The notes under the pieces were generated by a model. It saw only the letters and a program-made list of their open reading frames with translations. It did not search any database and had not been told where the DNA came from. Made by a program: the position numbers and the translations under genes. Shown one piece after another: positions 1-7,285 of a stretch of DNA of 64,000 nucleotides; the first letter of the stretch is position 1, and each line of letters begins with the position of its first letter. The DNA is taken from NCBI GenBank assembly GCA_964484325.1, contig CAZAEE010000006.1:1-64000 (forward strand). The letters run 5' to 3'. This DNA is from CAYLXX01 sp964484325. Lineage in GTDB: Bacteria; Patescibacteriota; Microgenomatia; UBA1406; GWC2-37-13.

Positions 1-165
1 AGCTATGTTCCCACCTGATAAGCACTGAATGCATCTCAAGTGTGAAGCAGACCCCGAGATAAGAAATCTATGAAGTTCCCCCGGAGACTACGGGGTTGAT
101 AGGCGCCAGGTGTAAGATCAGCAATGGTTTTAGCCGAGGCGTACTAATGAACGTTCTCCTATCTC
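1..165 (+). rRNA. rrl: 23S ribosomal RNA, 3' end (partial)
   Basis: The first ~165 bases match the conserved 3' end of bacterial 23S rRNA, including the block that reads GATAGGC..GGTGTAAG (99-117) and GTACTAATGAACG (139-151). The 5' part lies outside the window. The exact 3' end is estimated from the distance after the GAACG block. No 5S-like sequence follows before the next gene at 309, so the 5S gene is elsewhere or upstream. Confidence 0.93.
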
Positions 166-271
166 TTTTGTTAGTTTTTAGATAAAAAAACTTACATGCA
201 CCAGATTAAACCCTCTTTTATAATGAAAAAACTTCTTTAATGTGAGTTACCTACTTTAATAATCTTGCTAA

Positions 272-300
272 TTGCAAATTATTATAGGATATAGTATACT
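272..300 (+). promoter_or_regulatory. promoter of the gene at 309 (leaderless type)
   Basis: A TTGCAA -35 box (272-277), a 17-bp spacer and a TATACT -10 box (295-300) lie 8 nt before the ATG at 309. The expected transcription start falls on or next to the start codon. Confidence 0.6.
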
Positions 301-308
301 ATCCTCTT

Positions 309-962
309 ATGATAGAGAGTATCAAAAAAGTAACACCTGAGAGTCTTGTTAAAATCACCGGAGCAGACGAAAGTCATTCGTGTGGAGAACGCTTGAAAAT
401 CGCGAAGCTCTTTCCAGATCTTGTAAATGGTAACCATAGTATTGCGCCTATTCTTGGGGATATGGATTCTTTTTTAAGAGTACCTCTTAGTAAAGGATAT
501 CGATATGACGTGCTTGGCAAACGCCAGACTCAATCGGGATCCGTTATTATAGGAACCGAGTTACAATACTACCAGTCTTCACCGCTTGATAAATCTGAAC
601 CACCTGAAGCTGCAGTTTATATGCACCTTTACACAGATGAAGGAGCAATTCTTGTCAGATGGGGTGGACCAGCTGGACATGATTTAAACGATTTTTATAT
701 GAACTTTATAGGTCATGGAATCTCCTTCCGATCTCACAAACCCGAACTTTCGCTCGGAGACGGAAAAAATATCACCTTGTCTGAACCTGAGAGTATTGTG
801 CCTGGAATGTATAATGACAAAAAAAGTCAAGTTACCGTCAGGAATCATCAATATGAGAAAGAAAAACGCTTATTTACTATCTCTTTCTCTGGGTTTCCGC
901 TCTGTGATAGTGATGGAACTCTTAGCTTACCAACAGCGATTGAAGCACCAGATATAATATAA
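309..962 (+). CDS. hypothetical protein
   Basis: This 217-residue protein is not recognised. It has no evident signal peptide or membrane segment, so it is probably cytoplasmic. It is acidic and polar throughout, with a Gly/Asp-rich middle (around residues 118-140) that may be a beta-rich fold. It is the first gene after the rRNA and has its own promoter: the ATG lies 8 nt after a TATACT box, leaving no room for a ribosome binding site. The next gene starts 38 nt later on the same strand. No function is proposed. Confidence 0.7.
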   Translation: MIESIKKVTPESLVKITGADESHSCGERLKIAKLFPDLVNGNHSIAPILGDMDSFLRVPLSKGYRYDVLGKRQTQSGSVIIGTELQYYQSSPLDKSEPPEAAVYMHLYTDEGAILVRWGGPAGHDLNDFYMNFIGHGISFRSHKPELSLGDGKNITLSEPESIVPGMYNDKKSQVTVRNHQYEKEKRLFTISFSGFPLCDSDGTLSLPTAIEAPDII

Positions 963-1000
963 ATGAACCTTTTATAATCTGATAAGATATACCTATCTGT

Positions 1001-1324
1001 ATGAATTTCAAAAGCAGTTATTTTTTTATAGGTATAGCTATAGTTGCAGCCTTAGCCGGCGCAGCCACTGGAATTATTATAAAAAACACTTTCCAAGAAG
1101 CACGCCCTCCTGTTACTCCGACTCCAATAATAAAGGTGTCAAACGTACCTCCCCCAACTGATGAGCCGACACCGACCACAGCTTTGTATACGTGTCCTTC
1201 AACTGAGACTATTAACTGCATCCCACAAATGAATCCGGTTGCCGGACTAAGAAAGCAGTGCGAGCCTGAATATCTGAAGTGGGCTCAGGCTCATTGCCCA
1301 AACTTCAAAGGGGCAACCTACTAA
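1001..1324 (+). CDS. small exported protein with N-terminal anchor and Cys-containing tail
   Basis: The 107-residue protein starts with one hydrophobic segment (about residues 7-28), followed by a Pro/Thr-rich stretch (about 34-60) and a compact C-terminal domain with four cysteines (CPSTETINC, a CEPEYLKWAQ block and HCPNF) ending in FKGATY. This layout suggests a membrane-anchored protein whose small disulfide-bonded domain lies outside the cell. Short proteins with this kind of tail are, as far as I recall, common in Microgenomates, but their role is unknown. A TATACC box ends 7 nt before the ATG, and a TATAAT also lies at 973-978. The stop overlaps the convergent gene by 4 nt. Confidence 0.7.
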   Translation: MNFKSSYFFIGIAIVAALAGAATGIIIKNTFQEARPPVTPTPIIKVSNVPPPTDEPTPTTALYTCPSTETINCIPQMNPVAGLRKQCEPEYLKWAQAHCPNFKGATY

Positions 1325-1545
1325 GCTAAACGAAGTTCTTCTTTTGCCTCTTTAATAATTTTTTTTGCCAGTTGTACGTCAGTCACCAGTTCATAATATT
1401 CATCGATTTCGGTGTCTGATATCTGCATGCCGTAGTTCCAAACATTTTCTATTTTGACGGCAATTAGATGAGGTTTTTCAATGACAAAAATCCGCTGTCT
1501 TTTTATATCAACAGCCACCAAAAAGTCGGGAAACTTGACTGCCAT
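1321..1545 (-). CDS. small conserved-looking hypothetical protein
   Basis: The 74-residue soluble protein has a mixed beta/alpha look: an N-terminal strand region (VKFPDFLVAVDI, residues 3-14) and a charged C-terminal helix (about 48-72). The start is supported by a TATAAT box on the minus strand only 6 nt upstream of the ATG. It is convergent with the preceding gene (4-nt overlap) and divergent from ruvC, the two promoters overlapping within 1546-1597. No family is recognised. Confidence 0.6.
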   Translation of the reverse strand: MAVKFPDFLVAVDIKRQRIFVIEKPHLIAVKIENVWNYGMQISDTEIDEYYELVTDVQLAKKIIKEAKEELRLA

Positions 1546-1551
1546 GTGGAG

Positions 1552-1580
1552 ATTATATCAGCTTGCGAAGTGGCTGAAAA
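1552..1580 (-). promoter_or_regulatory. minus-strand promoter for the gene at 1545
   Basis: On the minus strand a TTTTCA box (1575-1580) and a TATAAT box (1552-1557) are 17 bp apart. The ATG follows 6 nt later, so the transcript would be leaderless. It overlaps the divergent ruvC promoter. Confidence 0.55.
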
Positions 1581-1591
1581 TAGAGTACTAT
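1563..1591 (+). promoter_or_regulatory. ruvC promoter (leaderless type)
   Basis: TTGCGA (1563-1568), 17 bp, then TACTAT (1586-1591); the ATG at 1598 follows after 6 nt. This favours 1598 over the upstream in-frame start at 1481. Confidence 0.5.
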
Positions 1592-1597
1592 GATCAT

Positions 1598-2092
1598 ATG
1601 GTTATACTTTCCATTGACCCTGGTTTTGATAGACTAGGGTACGCCTTATTTGAAAAAAAAGTCAACGGCTCCACTTCATATACCTATCTACTCTCCGGTC
1701 TCATTCAAACAGATAAACATTCACCTCATGAGAAAAGACTGCAAAAAATTTATGACGGACTAAAAAAAGTTACAGAAGAGACGAAACCTACCATGCTTGT
1801 GATAGAGGATTTATTTTTTTTTAAAAATGCCAAAACTGTTATTAAAGTGAGCCAGTCTCAGGGAGTAGTTCTTTTACTGGCAGCCCAAACTAATATACCC
1901 GTTAAGTTTCTTACACCTCTTCAGATCAAACAGACCGTCACCGGCTATGGCACAGCCGACAAACTATCAGTTCAAAAGATGTTAACAACGTATTTGAAGC
2001 AGGATCTTTCACAGTTAAAAGACGATGAGACCGACGCCATAGCCTGCGGGTTGACCTATTGCTTTATGAACGAAACATTACTTACCGCTTAA
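1598..2092 (+). CDS. ruvC: crossover junction endodeoxyribonuclease RuvC
   Basis: RuvC resolves Holliday junctions by paired nicking during homologous recombination. The 164-residue protein, close to the family's usual 160-180, shows all four acidic active-site positions of the RNase H-like fold: D7 in SIDPGFDRLG, E70 in VIEDL, and D143 and D146 in KDDETDA. The segment around 107-112 (LQIKQTVTG) matches the conserved Lys-containing region of RuvC. The start at 1598 is chosen because the motif SIDPG then begins at residue 5, as in the family, and because a promoter-like TACTAT lies 6 nt upstream. It precedes gpmI by 5 nt, so the two are probably co-transcribed. RuvA and RuvB are not in the window. 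Confidence 0.9.
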   Translation: MVILSIDPGFDRLGYALFEKKVNGSTSYTYLLSGLIQTDKHSPHEKRLQKIYDGLKKVTEETKPTMLVIEDLFFFKNAKTVIKVSQSQGVVLLLAAQTNIPVKFLTPLQIKQTVTGYGTADKLSVQKMLTTYLKQDLSQLKDDETDAIACGLTYCFMNETLLTA

Positions 2093-2097
2093 CTTGT

Positions 2098-3732
2098 ATG
2101 AAAAAAGTTATACTGATTGTTCTTGACGGCTTCGGCTTAGCGCCTCCTGGCCCGGGAAACGCTGTCTACTTGGCTAATCCGACGAACTTTAACTCATATA
2201 TCTATACATACCCCAACACTACCTTAAAAGCTTCAGGAGAAGCTGTTGGACTGCCGACTGGTGAAGTTGGTAACACCGAGGTCGGTCATCTCAACTTGGG
2301 AGCCGGCAGGGTGGTCTATCAGGACTTGCCGCGCATTAATATGAGTATCGCCGATGGTTCATTTTATAAAAACCCGACGTTAAATCAAGCGATTGAATAT
2401 GTCAAAAAAAGTGGCGGCAACCTACACCTTTTGGGACTAATTGGGGAGGGGAGTGTTCACTCCACCAATGATCACCTCTATGCACTTCTCCACTTCGCCA
2501 AGGAACAACTAATTCCCCGTGTTTATATCCATGCGATAACCGACGGCAGGGACTCACCGCCTCAATCAGCTGCCGAAACGATCAAACAAGTTCAGGAACA
2601 GATGAAGCAAATTGGTATTGGGGAAATAGTTTCAGTGACAGGCCGCTACTATGCTATGGATCGAGACTACCGGTGGGAGAGGACAGAAAGTGCCTATCGT
2701 GCCTATACACAAGGAATTGGGAAGCATAGTCTTTCTGCGATTGATGCGATAAAAGAATCATATAAAGAGAACAAAAACGACGAGTTTATTGAACCGACGC
2801 TGATTGTGTCAGATGGTTCTGAACCTAAAGTGATGAAGTCTGGGGATGCAGTTATCTTTTTCAACTTTCGTATCGACCGTCCCCGCCAACTGACAAAAGC
2901 GTTTGTGCTTGATAACTTTGAAAGTGAAGCCAACAGGACTGAGTCGTTTGATCCCTACGCTGTCAAGTACTTTAAAACCCATCTGCCTCAAGAACAAGTC
3001 CAAGTTACCCTGCCTTTCCAACGTGGACCAAAAATAAAGGATCTGTTATTTGTCACGATGACTGAGTATGAAAAGCATCTACCTGTAGCCGTCGCTTTTC
3101 CACCGGTCGTTGTCAGGCTCCCGCTCGGGCGGGTGATTGCTGCCCAAGGCATTTCTCAGCTTCGCATGAGTGAATCGGAGAAGGAGCGCTTTGTGACATT
3201 CTACTTTAATGGGCAACAAGAACAGGCATTCGAAAACGAAGATCGCCTGATTACTCCTTCACCAAAAATACCCACCTACGACCTGAAACCGGAAATGTCA
3301 GCATACGAACAAACAACTACTCTTCTTCAAAAAATGTCTGATGATACCTATTCCTTTATCCTGATAAACTACGCTAACCCGGATATGGTTGGTCATACTG
3401 GTAATATCGAAGCGTCTATTAAAGCAGTGAAAGTGACTGACGAATGTATCGGTAAAATAGTCAACTCTGCCCTAAATCTGGACTACGCGGTGTTTATCAC
3501 CGCCGATCATGGCAATGTCGAGCAGAAAATCAACCCTCAAACAGGTCAAATATCCACAGAGCATACCTCAAATCCGGTTCCGTTTATCGCAATTCATAAC
3601 GAGTTTCAGGGTAAAATGAGTCGATTGCAAACTGGTATACTTGCTGACGTCGCACCCACCATCCTGGCTTATCTTGGCATACCTAAACCAGCCGACATGA
3701 CAGGCCGAAATTTGCTTGAAGAAATTCAGTAA
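2098..3732 (+). CDS. gpmI: 2,3-bisphosphoglycerate-independent phosphoglycerate mutase
   Basis: This is the cofactor-independent mutase that interconverts 3- and 2-phosphoglycerate in glycolysis. The 544-residue length is slightly above the usual ~510. It opens with the metal-binding VLDGFG (D10) of the alkaline phosphatase superfamily and carries ADHGNVE and STEHTS metal motifs near the C-terminus. The catalytic motif reads GNTEVGHLNLGAG: residue 60 is Thr where the family normally has the phospho-acceptor Ser. Thr serves as nucleophile in related nucleotide pyrophosphatases, so activity may be kept. The ATG at 2098 fits the family N-terminus; an upstream in-frame start at 2059 would overlap ruvC. 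It ends directly against the convergent kinase gene. Confidence 0.92.
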   Translation: MKKVILIVLDGFGLAPPGPGNAVYLANPTNFNSYIYTYPNTTLKASGEAVGLPTGEVGNTEVGHLNLGAGRVVYQDLPRINMSIADGSFYKNPTLNQAIEYVKKSGGNLHLLGLIGEGSVHSTNDHLYALLHFAKEQLIPRVYIHAITDGRDSPPQSAAETIKQVQEQMKQIGIGEIVSVTGRYYAMDRDYRWERTESAYRAYTQGIGKHSLSAIDAIKESYKENKNDEFIEPTLIVSDGSEPKVMKSGDAVIFFNFRIDRPRQLTKAFVLDNFESEANRTESFDPYAVKYFKTHLPQEQVQVTLPFQRGPKIKDLLFVTMTEYEKHLPVAVAFPPVVVRLPLGRVIAAQGISQLRMSESEKERFVTFYFNGQQEQAFENEDRLITPSPKIPTYDLKPEMSAYEQTTTLLQKMSDDTYSFILINYANPDMVGHTGNIEASIKAVKVTDECIGKIVNSALNLDYAVFITADHGNVEQKINPQTGQISTEHTSNPVPFIAIHNEFQGKMSRLQTGILADVAPTILAYLGIPKPADMTGRNLLEEIQ

Positions 3733-4641
3733 TCAAGTTGCGCCAATTTTTGAGAGTGTTTTAGCTGCATACTGAGCCCCATGCTCCATAGCGTCAGATA
3801 TGATCCCCTTTTTCAGGTATGAAGCAATAAAGCCTGCGGTATAGGCATCGCCTGCACCGGTACTGTCAATGATCACCGGAGGCTCAATGGCTACTTGGTA
3901 ATACTGACCGTCCACCATATAGCCGTGGCTGCCGTGCTTGTCGAGGGTCACAATCAGCGCTTTAATGTTAAACAAACCCAGATGACCATATTGATTCATG
4001 TTGAAATTGATAGATTCAAATGGTTTTTTGATGATATCGGCAAATTCATGGCCATTGACGATCAAAATGTCAGCGTACTGCAACAGTTCATGAAGCTGTT
4101 CCCGTGATCGACGGCAATCTTCACCGCCTACGTTTAGGATAACCAGTTTCTCATGCTTCTTAAACCAGTGAAGTATCTCAATTTTTTCAGTTAAGCTTAC
4201 ATCGCTTAAGTTTCCAACATAGACTGCTTGCGTTCGAAGCAGAGCGATCTTCTCTTTTTCACTGGAAAAAATGTGTTGGTGGGGAGTACGGTAGTTAATA
4301 ACGGTTTTTTCTCCTTTTGAAGACAGCAGGATGCAAGAGATATTTTGGAAATTTTTCTCAAAATGGCTATATAAGTAAGAAATATGCTCGTTTTGCAGTT
4401 TCTCCTCGACCAATGTACGAAAGCCCGAGTCGCCAATGGTGGTTTTCAAACTGACATTAAGTCCCAGTCTTCTTGTTCCGATGGCTACATTGGTGGCTCC
4501 GCCGCCGAGACTTTCGTGAAAGTGTTCGGTGAAGTATTTGCCGCCCTGCACCAACTCGAATCGACCCTGTTTAGCAGTCAAATGCTCACTCTGAAAATAA
4601 AGATCGACTGTTAATGATCCAATAGAAACCAAGTCATACAT
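3733..4641 (-). CDS. PfkB-family carbohydrate/nucleoside kinase
   Basis: This 302-residue ribokinase-like enzyme should phosphorylate a sugar or nucleoside with ATP. It shows the two PfkB signatures: the Gly-rich LGGGATNVAIG near the N-terminus (about residues 45-55) and STGAGDAYTAGF near the C-terminus, whose Asp is the catalytic base. The substrate cannot be read from sequence; the adjoining phosphomannomutase suggests sugar metabolism. The ATG at 4641 is preferred: it lies 6 nt after a minus-strand TATACT box, while the longer frame starts at a TTG inside the promoter. It abuts gpmI with no gap. Confidence 0.82.
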   Translation of the reverse strand: MYDLVSIGSLTVDLYFQSEHLTAKQGRFELVQGGKYFTEHFHESLGGGATNVAIGTRRLGLNVSLKTTIGDSGFRTLVEEKLQNEHISYLYSHFEKNFQNISCILLSSKGEKTVINYRTPHQHIFSSEKEKIALLRTQAVYVGNLSDVSLTEKIEILHWFKKHEKLVILNVGGEDCRRSREQLHELLQYADILIVNGHEFADIIKKPFESINFNMNQYGHLGLFNIKALIVTLDKHGSHGYMVDGQYYQVAIEPPVIIDSTGAGDAYTAGFIASYLKKGIISDAMEHGAQYAAKTLSKIGAT

Positions 4642-4866
4642 ACACTCAGTATACAAAAAAAGTGGAAAGCAACAATGAAAAATATGACGAAGATGGGCGA
4701 TTTTTTCGTGCCGGCGGTGAGAAAAAATTGCACCCTGACGCTCTATCTGCTAACAAAATACGAATACCTTATAGCAATTGCGCTTTTCCAAGGCTCTAGC
4801 TCTTTAGTTTCCTGATTAAAGGAGTCTTTTTTGATAATATTATGAATAGATTGTCCGAAGGCTCTT
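4642..4866. other. intergenic region with a weak hairpin
   Basis: About 225 bp between two minus-strand genes. It contains the kinase's -10 box next to 4641. At about 4799-4832 the plus strand has CTCTTTA and TAAAGGAG arms (one bulge) followed by TCTTTTTTG, which looks like an intrinsic terminator on the plus strand, although no plus-strand gene is seen just upstream. Nothing else is recognised. Confidence 0.4.
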
Positions 4867-6276
4867 TTACTTCTTTTTCCCACCCATAGCAATCACTTTT
4901 TGGCTAATCTCGGCAAACTTTTCGTTCACTAATGCCTCACTTTCACCCTCAACATTGACCCGCAAAATAGGTTCGTTCTCCGTATTGGATTGGCGCACGT
5001 TGAAACGCCATTGAGGATAGTCGACCGACAGCCCATCGTCTTTATAGACGCGTCCGTTAGCAAACAATTTTTCAAGTGCTAACAGGGTAGTTGCAGGGTC
5101 AGCGGGTGGTGAGATGACGAAGTTCTTCTCTTCATGTTCGTACGAACGTTTATATTTGGCAGCGAGGACAGAAACTGGTTGACCGCTTCGACTCATTGCG
5201 TCCAGTACATGCAGTATGACGCGTAAGGAACTTTCCGCTCCACCAGTCTCTTTGAAGAAAAAGTGACCGGACGACTCACCGGCAAAGTCTGAACCAGTTT
5301 CATTAAGCTGTTTGCTTATGTGTGAGTGACCAACAATACTCATATGAAACGTGCCACCGAGCTCTTTACAGACTTCCTCAACGTTTCGGACATCACGGAT
5401 ATCGGCAATAATCCCGGCTCCCGGGTGTTTTTCGAGGATCCGGTGAGCAATAAGTGTCGTAATAGAAGTAGCTTTAATCACCTCACCTTTCTCATCGATG
5501 AAAAAAATCCGGTCACCATCACCGTCAGGCGCGATCCCCAGATCAGCTTTTTCGGCTAGGACTCGCTCACGCAGTCCCTTCAAGTTCTCAAAAACCAATG
5601 GATCTGGTTGGTGGACGGGAAAAGTCCCATCAAGCTCAAAGTTCATCTGAATAAGTTCACAGGGAAGATGTTTAAAGAGTTCAGTGAGGAAAAGACTCCC
5701 CATGGCGTTAGCTGGATCAGCCACGACCTTAAACGGCTTTATACGGGCAAAATCAACTATCTTGAGGGCGGACTGTACTTCATCCTGAAGCACATGATCG
5801 TTTTTAACCACGGTACCTCCAGACTTAGGTCCTGGAAACTGTTGATTTTCGACTAATTCTTTAATCCTCTCCATGCCTGAACCCTTAGCCACCTTTACGA
5901 GGCCATCTCCTTCACGCCTGGCGAACTTGACCCCGGTATACTCTTTTGGATTGTGGGAGGCACTGATTTGGATGCCACAGTCATAATCATAGGCATAGCA
6001 GGCATAGTAAAAGGTTGGCGTCGAGGCTAAATCGATGTCAACCACAGTTGCCCCCATCTCAACAAGCGTTTTTATTGCCACTTTCTGAAGTGCAGGTCCC
6101 GACAGCCTCATATCGAGCCCAACCACGATCGTCAGAGACTCTTTTTTGAGTTGTTCAAGAAAAAAGGTGTAAATAGCCTTAATAATTACTGGGTATGTAT
6201 CCTCATTGATTTGGGTTGGATAGACGCCCCGAATGTCATACGACTTAAAAATAGACGAATCCATGTTCATAAGCAT
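4867..6276 (-). CDS. manB: phosphomannomutase/phosphoglucomutase
   Basis: This alpha-D-phosphohexomutase interconverts hexose 1- and 6-phosphates, feeding nucleotide-sugar synthesis for glycans. The 469 residues span the four family domains: an N-terminal FKSYDIRGVYP, the phosphoserine loop QISASHNPKEYTGVKF (around residues 100-115), the metal-binding APDGDGDRIFF (around 255), the sugar-binding GESSGHFFFKE (around 335) and the phosphate-binding RQSNTENEP near the C-terminus. It resembles the ManB/AlgC group, but mannose versus glucose preference cannot be told. ATGs at 6276, 6270 and 6264 are all possible starts. It sits next to the PfkB kinase on the same strand. Confidence 0.88.
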   Translation of the reverse strand: MLMNMDSSIFKSYDIRGVYPTQINEDTYPVIIKAIYTFFLEQLKKESLTIVVGLDMRLSGPALQKVAIKTLVEMGATVVDIDLASTPTFYYACYAYDYDCGIQISASHNPKEYTGVKFARREGDGLVKVAKGSGMERIKELVENQQFPGPKSGGTVVKNDHVLQDEVQSALKIVDFARIKPFKVVADPANAMGSLFLTELFKHLPCELIQMNFELDGTFPVHQPDPLVFENLKGLRERVLAEKADLGIAPDGDGDRIFFIDEKGEVIKATSITTLIAHRILEKHPGAGIIADIRDVRNVEEVCKELGGTFHMSIVGHSHISKQLNETGSDFAGESSGHFFFKETGGAESSLRVILHVLDAMSRSGQPVSVLAAKYKRSYEHEEKNFVISPPADPATTLLALEKLFANGRVYKDDGLSVDYPQWRFNVRQSNTENEPILRVNVEGESEALVNEKFAEISQKVIAMGGKKK

Positions 6277-6407
6277 TAATGAATTTAGAGTGATAAATAT
6301 CAGTGAATCAGTTTTTGGACTGTTATATCAAGCTAAATTAAATTTTTAAATAATTAGCGCTGAGAATTTTACTAAACTTTTGAAATTTGTCAAATTTTAA
6401 ACTTCAC

Positions 6408-6435
6408 TTGACAAATTATTAACATAATCTATAAT
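6408..6435 (+). promoter_or_regulatory. consensus sigma-70-type promoter without a downstream gene
   Basis: TTGACA (6408-6413) and TATAAT (6430-6435) are both perfect consensus boxes, 16 bp apart on the plus strand. No plus-strand ORF follows before the minus-strand holA-like gene at 6557, so the promoter probably serves an untranslated RNA. Confidence 0.6.
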
Positions 6436-6441
6436 TCGCGA

Positions 6442-6556
6442 CTCTGATGTTTTTATATTCCGCTTTGGATTGTCCTGACAGCCTAAAATAATTTATCTTC
6501 AAATTAGCAGACAATTACATAGTTTGCTAAATAAGTATTTAGCCTGTCATATACCC
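6442..6556 (+). ncRNA. candidate structured non-coding RNA
   Basis: Downstream of the consensus promoter the sequence folds into nested helices: TGACAG (6476-6481) with CTGTCA (6544-6549), then CTAAAATA (6483-6490) with TATTTAG (6536-6542; one bulged A), and inside them TTAGCA (6504-6509) with TGCTAA (6525-6530). The ends of the RNA are estimates; a further GCCTGT/ACAGGC pair (6542-6547 and 6572-6577) extends into the 3' end of the opposing gene. It matches no RNA family that I recognise. The same fold on the minus strand would lie between two genes, so strand is inferred from the promoter. Confidence 0.4.
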
Positions 6557-7243
6557 TTATCTTAGATAAAAACAGGCGATAATGTCAAGAGATTGTTGCA
6601 CGCCAAGAGTATCTTTGCCGCTTTTCACATTTTGGTCTAACCGCCCAAGACTTTCATAGAAAGCTATTATGGCACTTTCCTGCCACTTCGCCGACTGCTC
6701 GTATAATTTAGCCCGTTGCCAGGACGGGACGGAAGAGGGTAAGCTGTTCTGAGAGGCGAGTATCAGTTGTCTTACATGTTTGCTAAGCATGGCAAAAACA
6801 AACTCCGGCTCAACCGACTGACTCACCTGTCGGAACAACTGAATAAACTGGGCCAAACTTCCGGGATAACAGAGATCAAGTAACTTAAAAATACTCGCTG
6901 GTAGCTTGAACTCCGTAATCTGAGCCTCTTTGAGGCTAATTTCTCTGGCAGTCTTGTGACTTTCCCAGTCAAGGATGGTTAGTTTGTTGTTTTGGGCCAC
7001 GTCTTTCAGCTGTGTACGAAGTATGGTCGAGGTCCGATTCAAACTGCGGGTGATGTTTTCAATCGCGTAGACTTTTTTCTCATTAAAAAGCGTTACCGTG
7101 CCTAAGTCTTCCTTAAGTGTATCGGCTAAAAGGGAAGATGAAAGCGGCGCTATATAAAACCCTTGCTTCTTGTACCTGTCCTGGAGCTCGAGAAAGTACC
7201 TGCGTGAGGCGGCTGTATCGTCACCGCATACGATTACCAACAT
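6557..7243 (-). CDS. holA: DNA polymerase III delta subunit-like protein (HolA-like)
   Basis: The delta subunit opens the sliding clamp as part of the clamp loader. The 228-residue protein is shorter than the usual ~340 and lacks a clear full AAA+ core. The C-terminal part is the best match: a KHVRQLILASQ-like helix, a WQRAKLYEQS segment and the ending GRLDQNVKSG..QSLDIIACFYL, resembling the collar domain of HolA. The N-terminal LFNEKKVYAIEN (about residues 52-63) matches the family's LFGEKRLVVIE-type strand. The start is 5 nt after a minus-strand TACAAT box and is divergent from the gene at 7286. The assignment is by pattern only. Confidence 0.62.
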   Translation of the reverse strand: MLVIVCGDDTAASRRYFLELQDRYKKQGFYIAPLSSSLLADTLKEDLGTVTLFNEKKVYAIENITRSLNRTSTILRTQLKDVAQNNKLTILDWESHKTAREISLKEAQITEFKLPASIFKLLDLCYPGSLAQFIQLFRQVSQSVEPEFVFAMLSKHVRQLILASQNSLPSSVPSWQRAKLYEQSAKWQESAIIAFYESLGRLDQNVKSGKDTLGVQQSLDIIACFYLR

Positions 7244-7248
7244 GCTCT

Positions 7249-7254
7249 ATTGTA
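7249..7254 (-). promoter_or_regulatory. -10 box of the holA-like gene
   Basis: TACAAT on the minus strand lies 5 nt from the ATG at 7243. It overlaps the -35 region of the divergent promoter at 7250-7278. Confidence 0.45.
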
Positions 7255-7278
7255 TCATATGGGTAATTTCGCTATAAT
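7250..7278 (+). promoter_or_regulatory. promoter of the gene at 7286 (leaderless type)
   Basis: TTGTAT (7250-7255), 17 bp, TATAAT (7273-7278), then 7 nt to the ATG at 7286. Confidence 0.6.
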
Positions 7279-7285
7279 CAGACTC

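Noticed and set aside
174..193. AGTTTTT..AAAAACT pairing after the 23S end as a terminator
   Set aside because: A pure A/T stem with no T-tract beyond it is weak evidence for termination.
4799..4832. Plus-strand terminator as proof of a small RNA between the kinase and mutase genes
   Set aside because: The stem has a bulge and no plus-strand promoter with both boxes was found upstream; listed only as part of the intergenic region.
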